Source: an uncultured Bacteroides sp. (GTDB taxonomy: Bacteria; Bacteroidota; Bacteroidia; Bacteroidales; Bacteroidaceae). From it: DNA of 64,000 nt. Location: NCBI GenBank assembly GCA_900542985.1, contig UQPQ01000007.1, positions 10,961 through 74,960 on the forward strand, in the 5' to 3' direction. This document shows, one piece after another, positions 59,806 to 64,000 of the stretch; the stretch's first letter is position 1; every line of letters starts with the position of its first letter. Both the position numbers and the translations under genes were made by a program. The notes under the pieces were generated by a model that did no database searches, was not told the DNA's origin, and saw only the letters and a list, made by a program, of their open reading frames with translations.

Positions 59806-60507
59806 TTACTTTCTGTCGCCTAAAATGCGAAGTAGGTAGATAAATAGATTAATAAAGTCGAGATATAGTGTCATTGCTCCCATTAAAGCTATCTTTTGCG
59901 TGACTTCATTGACTTCGATATCATCGCCGGATAGCAATCTCTTTATTTTCTGAGAGTCGTACGCTGTCAGTCCTACAAACAGTAATACTCCTATGTAAGA
60001 GATAACCATATCCATCATAGAGTTTTGCAGGAATAAATTAACCAGCGAAGCTATGATAATTCCTATTACTCCCATGATACAGAGACTTCCGATGCGGGTT
60101 AAATCTTTTTTGGTTATGTAGCCAAAGATGGCCATGGTGCCGAATGTTCCAGCTGTGACAAAGAATGTAGTTGCAATGGAACTTGCCGTGTAAACAAGCA
60201 GTAGAATGGAGAGGGTTACACCATTTAATATAGAGTAGACTATAAATAGTATGGTAGCTGTTGTAAATGACATCTTGTAGATACGGGCAGATAAGTACCA
60301 TACTAATGCTACTTCAGCTATCAGTACTCCCCAAAACATCATGGAGTTTTGAATCATCATATTTACCAGTGTATATGATTTTGCTACATACATAGCTACA
60401 AAGCCTGTAATAATTAGGGCAAGAGTCATCCATAAATATACACTGCGGAGGAGAGTTGCCTGAGCGGCTTTTGCTGTATAATTCCTTACGAGATTATTTG
60501 TTTCCAT
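59806..60507 (-). CDS. Bax inhibitor-1 / YccA family membrane protein
   Basis: The 233-residue protein has seven membrane helices and the BI-1 hallmarks, including SILNGVTLSILLLVYTASSIATTFFVTAGTFG near 92-123 and GLTAYDSQKIKRLL near 179-192. Family members conduct Ca2+ or regulate membrane proteases; in E. coli YccA interacts with FtsH. The role here is open. It appears monocistronic, with a terminator both before and after it. Confidence 0.92.
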   Translation of the reverse strand: METNNLVRNYTAKAAQATLLRSVYLWMTLALIITGFVAMYVAKSYTLVNMMIQNSMMFWGVLIAEVALVWYLSARIYKMSFTTATILFIVYSILNGVTLSILLLVYTASSIATTFFVTAGTFGTMAIFGYITKKDLTRIGSLCIMGVIGIIIASLVNLFLQNSMMDMVISYIGVLLFVGLTAYDSQKIKRLLSGDDIEVNEVTQKIALMGAMTLYLDFINLFIYLLRILGDRK

Positions 60508-60529
60508 AGTTGAAAGTTAATTTATTATA

Positions 60530-60586
60530 CAGGAGATAAAACCGGTTAAAAGTAAAATATATGTTTTTATCCGATTTTATCTCCTG
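60530..60586 (-). terminator. Hairpin after ribBA
   Basis: A 12-bp stem (60530-60541 with 60575-60586) with a further CCGG/CCG pairing inside lies 28 bases after the ribBA stop on the minus strand. The tail is A/T-rich rather than a pure T run. Confidence 0.55.
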
Positions 60587-60613
60587 CTGTGTGACTTATA
60601 TATAAGTATCTAT

Positions 60614-61828
60614 TTACTTGTTAAAGTGGAGAGTATGTCCCATGCGCTCCTTTTTTGTATGAAGGTAACGTTCGTTGTACTCATTAGGAGTGATTTCGAT
60701 AGGTACATTTTCTACGATTTCCAATCCATAGGCTTCCAGTCCGACACGTTTTACCGGATTGTTGGTCATCAGACGCATTTTGTGAATACCGATTTCTCTT
60801 AAAATCTGAGCACCTACACCGTAATCACGTTCGTCGGCCTGATGTCCCAAACAAATATTTGCATCTACTGTATCCATGCCTTCTTCCTGGAGTTTGTAAG
60901 CTTTCATCTTTTCCATCAGTCCAATGCCTCTGCCTTCCTGGTTGAGATAGATGATTGCACCTTTTCCTTCTTTTTCAATCATCTGCATTGCACGGTGAAG
61001 CTGGTCTCCGCAATCGCATCGCATAGAACCGAAAATATCACCTGTTGCGCATGATGAATGTACACGTACCAATACCGGTTCATCTTCGGTAAATTCACCT
61101 TTTATTAAAGCTACGTGCTCCAATCCGTTACTTTTCTGACGGAAAGGAATCAGATGGAAATTACCGTATACTGTCGGCATATTAACCTCTACACCTTTCT
61201 CTACCAGTGATTCCTGTTTCAGTCGGTAAGCAATAAGGTCGGCTATTGAAATCAGTTTGAATCCGTATTCGTCCGCCATCTTGCGAAGTTCAGGAAGGCG
61301 TGCCATTGTTCCGTCTTCGTTCATGATTTCCATCAATGCGGCAGCTGGATACAAACCTGCCAGACGAGCCATATCCACACATGCTTCGGTGTGACCGGCA
61401 CGGCGGAGTACTCCTTTTTCCTGAGCATACAGTGGGTTGATGTGTCCCGGGCGTCCGAAAGTCTCAGGCTTTGAGTTAGGATCTGCCAAAGCACGGATGG
61501 TTGCAGCACGGTCGGCTGCAGAAACTCCGGTGCTACATCCTTCCAGTTTATCGATTGTAACGGTAAACGGAGTTCCTAATACAGAGGTATTGTTAGCGAC
61601 TTGATAAGGTAAGTCGAGCTCTTGACAACGTGAAATGGGAATAGGAACACAAAGTACACCTCTGGCATGTTTCAGCATGAAGTTTACTTTCTCGGGAGTA
61701 ATCAGTTCGGCAGCAATAATCAAATCGCCTTCGTTTTCACGATCTTCATCGTCAACAACAATAACAAACTCGCCTTTGCGAAAATCTTCGATAGCTTCTT
61801 CAATGGTGTTTAATTTGACTTTGTCCAT
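60614..61828 (-). CDS. ribBA: Bifunctional 3,4-dihydroxy-2-butanone 4-phosphate synthase / GTP cyclohydrolase II
   Basis: This enzyme carries out the two committed steps of riboflavin synthesis, from ribulose 5-phosphate and from GTP. The 404-residue protein has the RibB half at about 1-205 ([12 protein letters not shown] near 26-37; GTPFTVTID and [13 protein letters not shown] near 85-111). The RibA half runs from about 206 to the end, with zinc ligands C260, C271 and C273 in HSSC-GSMRCDC, and NQEGRGIG near 296-303. No key residue is missing in either half. It begins 8 bases after the LptF/G-type permease gene on the same strand. No FMN riboswitch is possible in that gap. Confidence 0.96.
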   Translation of the reverse strand: MDKVKLNTIEEAIEDFRKGEFVIVVDDEDRENEGDLIIAAELITPEKVNFMLKHARGVLCVPIPISRCQELDLPYQVANNTSVLGTPFTVTIDKLEGCSTGVSAADRAATIRALADPNSKPETFGRPGHINPLYAQEKGVLRRAGHTEACVDMARLAGLYPAAALMEIMNEDGTMARLPELRKMADEYGFKLISIADLIAYRLKQESLVEKGVEVNMPTVYGNFHLIPFRQKSNGLEHVALIKGEFTEDEPVLVRVHSSCATGDIFGSMRCDCGDQLHRAMQMIEKEGKGAIIYLNQEGRGIGLMEKMKAYKLQEEGMDTVDANICLGHQADERDYGVGAQILREIGIHKMRLMTNNPVKRVGLEAYGLEIVENVPIEITPNEYNERYLHTKKERMGHTLHFNK

Positions 61829-61836
61829 AATGTATT

Positions 61837-63741
61837 TTAATATAAATGTTGATTCTTTATTTGTTCTTGAATATCTCTACTTGTTTTTATAATAGTTTTC
61901 AGATCTTTGTCCAAACGTATTCTGTATCTCCAAATATGCAGATATACCAACAGGCCTGCAGGAATAACAATACCGACAAGCAGATTTAACCAGCGGTTAT
62001 CGAACAGGCTCTTATGGGCTGTGGTCGATAGGAACGGGTAGTTATTCATATAGTTCAGGATAATATGATCTTTGGTATTTGATAAATCCTCAATCGTATT
62101 TTCCATTTTCTGATTGATGTCTTTGATGACATCATCATGCTTGTTATTCGTGAAAATCTGAATATAATTGGGCAGACCTAATAAACGGTGTGTGCGGGCA
62201 TATTGTTCGCATGAATTACAAATATCCTCCAATACTTCCCAATCTTCCTTATAGGTAGGGTTGTGAATAATCACTTCTTTCTTAAACATGTGTCTTGATA
62301 TGCGTATACCAAATAGCTTTCTGAAAAACATGATATACATATCAGCATTGAATACTGCCGAGTCTTTGTTCGACTTGTAAGTAAAGAAAGCCCCGAGTGG
62401 CGCCAATACGATGGTACTCATCCAGGTTCCCAGCATAATATTCATTTCTCCACTTTTGGCAATACGTGTCGCACCGGAATCTACAATATAATAAATTAGG
62501 AAGATGATAATTGATATCACAACAGGCATTCCTAATCCTCCTTTTCGGATAATTGCTCCTAAGGGAGCACCGATGAAGAAGAAAATGACACAAGCCAGTG
62601 ACAAGGTGATTTTTTTATGCCAGTCCGACTGGTGGCTGCGTATGTCACTATCTGTATTCTGTGTGATATAACTCTTCATGTTCCAGTCGGAAGCCAGTGA
62701 AGATAAACGGTTTTTTGTGGCAGTTACGGTTTTCAGCTTTTCTGCCGATGTCATCGAGTTGTAAACACTGTCTACATTGACAACAGTAATATGCTCCTTT
62801 TGTAGTTTGATGGAGTCGGAAGATGATAGCTGGGCAGGCTTATAGGTTAGTTGCATTGTTTCTGCATGCATAGCCCGTCCTACACTGTCTCCATAAGCAA
62901 TCAGAGAATCGATTGCTACAGATATTTCACGCATGTTTTTAATATCCGAACGTCGGTCAAGGAAACTTCCGTCTACCATGTTAAATTCGGAATCAAACTT
63001 GATGAGGGTATGTTTTTCCTTGAAGGTTTCCCGTCGGTAAGGAACATTTTGAGAAATAACCGATTGTGATTTTAGGTTCTCAAATTGTTCTCCATTGTAC
63101 AAATGCAGATATAAGTGTTGCTTGTCTGCTGTCAACTCCAGTTTTCCTTCTTCAGCCCATACGATATGTGCATTTTCAAATCCATCGGAAAAGTTATAGA
63201 TGAGTACATCTTTTAGCATGCCGGTGTCTTTATCTTTCTTTTTGACATAGATATTGTATCCTTCAATATCGCTGTAAAATACACCTTCCGGAATGTCAAC
63301 TTCCGGTGACTTTTGTTTCATGGAGACCAATAAAGTCCAAAGTTGTTTTTGGGCTTTAGGACCAATTACATTTTGGAAAAAAAAAGACATTCCTCCCAAA
63401 AAGATGCTGAAAATAACAACTGAGGCCATGATGCGCAACAATGGAATACCTGCTGCTTTCATGGACAATAATTCATAACGTTCTCCAAAGTTTCCGAACG
63501 TCATCAGAGCGGCCAGCAGAATGGCCAAAGGTAAGGAAATAGGAATAAGGGTTAACCCGGAATAGAAGAAGAACTGTGCAAGCACATTCATATCCAATCC
63601 CTTTCCTACCAATTCGTCTACATATCTCCATAAAAATTGCATCATGAAGATAAAAAGACAGATAAAAAAAGTACCACAAAAGAGTAATAAGAAACTCTTT
63701 AATACAAATATATCAAGTTTTTTTATGCGTAGCATTCCCAA
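61837..63741 (-). CDS. LptF/LptG (YjgP/YjgQ) family permease, long form
   Basis: The 634-residue inner-membrane protein has the LptF/G layout: three N-terminal helices (about 14-36, 55-80 and 102-124; motif [11 protein letters not shown] and [13 protein letters not shown]), a beta-rich periplasmic region (about 140-300) and three later helices (about 395-470). It is about 270 residues longer than E. coli LptF/G. The extra C-terminal part includes a helical stretch and one more membrane segment near 587-605. This would supply the membrane part of the LPS extraction machine. The start may be the second ATG at 63735 (MLRIKKLD). A TAATTTTG box precedes it, and ribBA follows after 8 bases. Confidence 0.88.
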   Translation of the reverse strand: MGMLRIKKLDIFVLKSFLLLFCGTFFICLFIFMMQFLWRYVDELVGKGLDMNVLAQFFFYSGLTLIPISLPLAILLAALMTFGNFGERYELLSMKAAGIPLLRIMASVVIFSIFLGGMSFFFQNVIGPKAQKQLWTLLVSMKQKSPEVDIPEGVFYSDIEGYNIYVKKKDKDTGMLKDVLIYNFSDGFENAHIVWAEEGKLELTADKQHLYLHLYNGEQFENLKSQSVISQNVPYRRETFKEKHTLIKFDSEFNMVDGSFLDRRSDIKNMREISVAIDSLIAYGDSVGRAMHAETMQLTYKPAQLSSSDSIKLQKEHITVVNVDSVYNSMTSAEKLKTVTATKNRLSSLASDWNMKSYITQNTDSDIRSHQSDWHKKITLSLACVIFFFIGAPLGAIIRKGGLGMPVVISIIIFLIYYIVDSGATRIAKSGEMNIMLGTWMSTIVLAPLGAFFTYKSNKDSAVFNADMYIMFFRKLFGIRISRHMFKKEVIIHNPTYKEDWEVLEDICNSCEQYARTHRLLGLPNYIQIFTNNKHDDVIKDINQKMENTIEDLSNTKDHIILNYMNNYPFLSTTAHKSLFDNRWLNLLVGIVIPAGLLVYLHIWRYRIRLDKDLKTIIKTSRDIQEQIKNQHLY

Positions 63742-63761
63742 TATTCTCGTTATCTAATGTG

Positions 63762-63769
63762 CAAAATTA
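63762..63769 (-). promoter_or_regulatory. -7 box of the lptF/G-ribBA unit
   Basis: TAATTTTG on the minus strand lies 20 bases before the first ATG of the permease gene. Confidence 0.5.
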
Positions 63770-63816
63770 GTATAAAAAACGAAGAGGAAAACTATGTATT
63801 GTATATTTTTAAAGAA

Positions 63817-63993
63817 TTATATACCAAAGACTCTTTTTAAAACATCTATTTGAGAATTCCATAGGCTTCTTGTATCATCTTCTTCGGTGGAGTCTACAAA
63901 ATCAATTACTTCCAGCGAGTGGTCTTTTGTGAGTTCGTTGTAATGTATTTTAAATTCTGAACGGTTTCGTCTAACCGTTTGATGAATAAACAT
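63817..63993 (-). CDS. Short hypothetical ORF upstream of the permease gene
   Basis: An ATG at 63993, preceded directly by an in-frame TAA (63994-63996), opens 58 codons ending at 63817. The translation (MFIHQTVRRNRSEFKIHYNE at the start, ending SQIDVLKRVFGI) is charged and balanced in composition and could be a real small protein or the end of a broken gene. I recognise no family. The window ends 7 bases upstream, so its promoter cannot be judged. Confidence 0.35.
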   Translation of the reverse strand: MFIHQTVRRNRSEFKIHYNELTKDHSLEVIDFVDSTEEDDTRSLWNSQIDVLKRVFGI

Positions 63994-64000
63994 TTAACGG

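Noticed and set aside
61829..61836. An FMN riboswitch before ribBA
   Set aside because: Only 8 bases separate ribBA from the upstream gene, and the hairpin at 60530-60586 is downstream of it.

Overview
The window is chromosomal DNA from a member of the Bacteroidales, most likely Bacteroides or Phocaeicola. Three things point there. First, nearly every gene start is preceded by the Bacteroidetes primary promoter -7 box TAnnTTTG, sometimes with TTTG about 20 bases further upstream, and Shine-Dalgarno sequences are mostly absent. Second, there is a SusC/SusD pair. Third, families typical of the group are present: DUF2027-Smr, DUF3316, a long LptF/LptG-type permease, and many short lipoproteins with an SC lipobox. 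I see no prophage, complete insertion sequence, CRISPR array or rRNA. Most of the window is housekeeping DNA with a few accessory islands.

Layout. 1-3.5 kb (minus): rsfS, ftsH, cdsA. 3.7-4.4 kb: two tandem tRNA-Gln genes and a convergent unit that may encode a small RNA. 4.4-6.8 kb: queA-like gene and a divergent DUF2027-Smr gene. 6.8-14.5 kb (minus): peptidyl-prolyl isomerase, M16 protease, MATE exporter, hybrid histidine kinase and NtrC-family response regulator, followed by a candidate sigma-54-dependent small RNA. 14.7-21.7 kb (minus): TamB- and TamA-like genes for the cell envelope. 21.8-27 kb: nucleotidyltransferase, DNA repair methyltransferase, tRNA-Lys, AI-2E family permease, thymidine kinase, rsmI, coiled-coil lipoprotein. 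27-32.3 kb: a solo recombinase arm-binding domain beside a long inverted repeat, then the SusC/SusD pair. 32.5-35.5 kb: hflX and a thioredoxin-fold protein. 35.6-42 kb (minus): tRNA-Leu, S41 protease, DUF3316 protein, type II topoisomerase subunit A, second MATE exporter. 42-50.7 kb (plus): glyS, FKBP lipoprotein, and a His-rich heavy-metal RND efflux operon. 50.8-58.4 kb (plus): barrel-only Omp85-like protein with an EptA-like transferase, metA, U32 peptidase, a membrane zinc-ribbon lipoprotein, a DUF134/NifX-like regulator. 58.5-64 kb (minus): aspartate aminotransferase, Bax-inhibitor-1 protein, ribBA, an LptF/G-type permease and a short upstream ORF.

The observation I rate highest is at 6826-7156. 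An almost perfect sigma-54 promoter (GG-N10-GC) lies just downstream of a gene for a sigma-54 activator. A perfect 8+8 dyad that could be the activator's enhancer site sits about 105 bases upstream of the promoter, and a strong terminator lies about 160-190 bases downstream, with no ORF of useful length between. This is the architecture of a sigma-54-dependent regulatory small RNA such as Qrr or GlmY. Other points of interest are four intergenic arrays of degenerate ~20-22 bp units, the solo arm-binding-domain gene, an operator-like palindrome overlapping the DUF134 promoter, and a palindrome directly before the Omp85-like/EptA-like pair.
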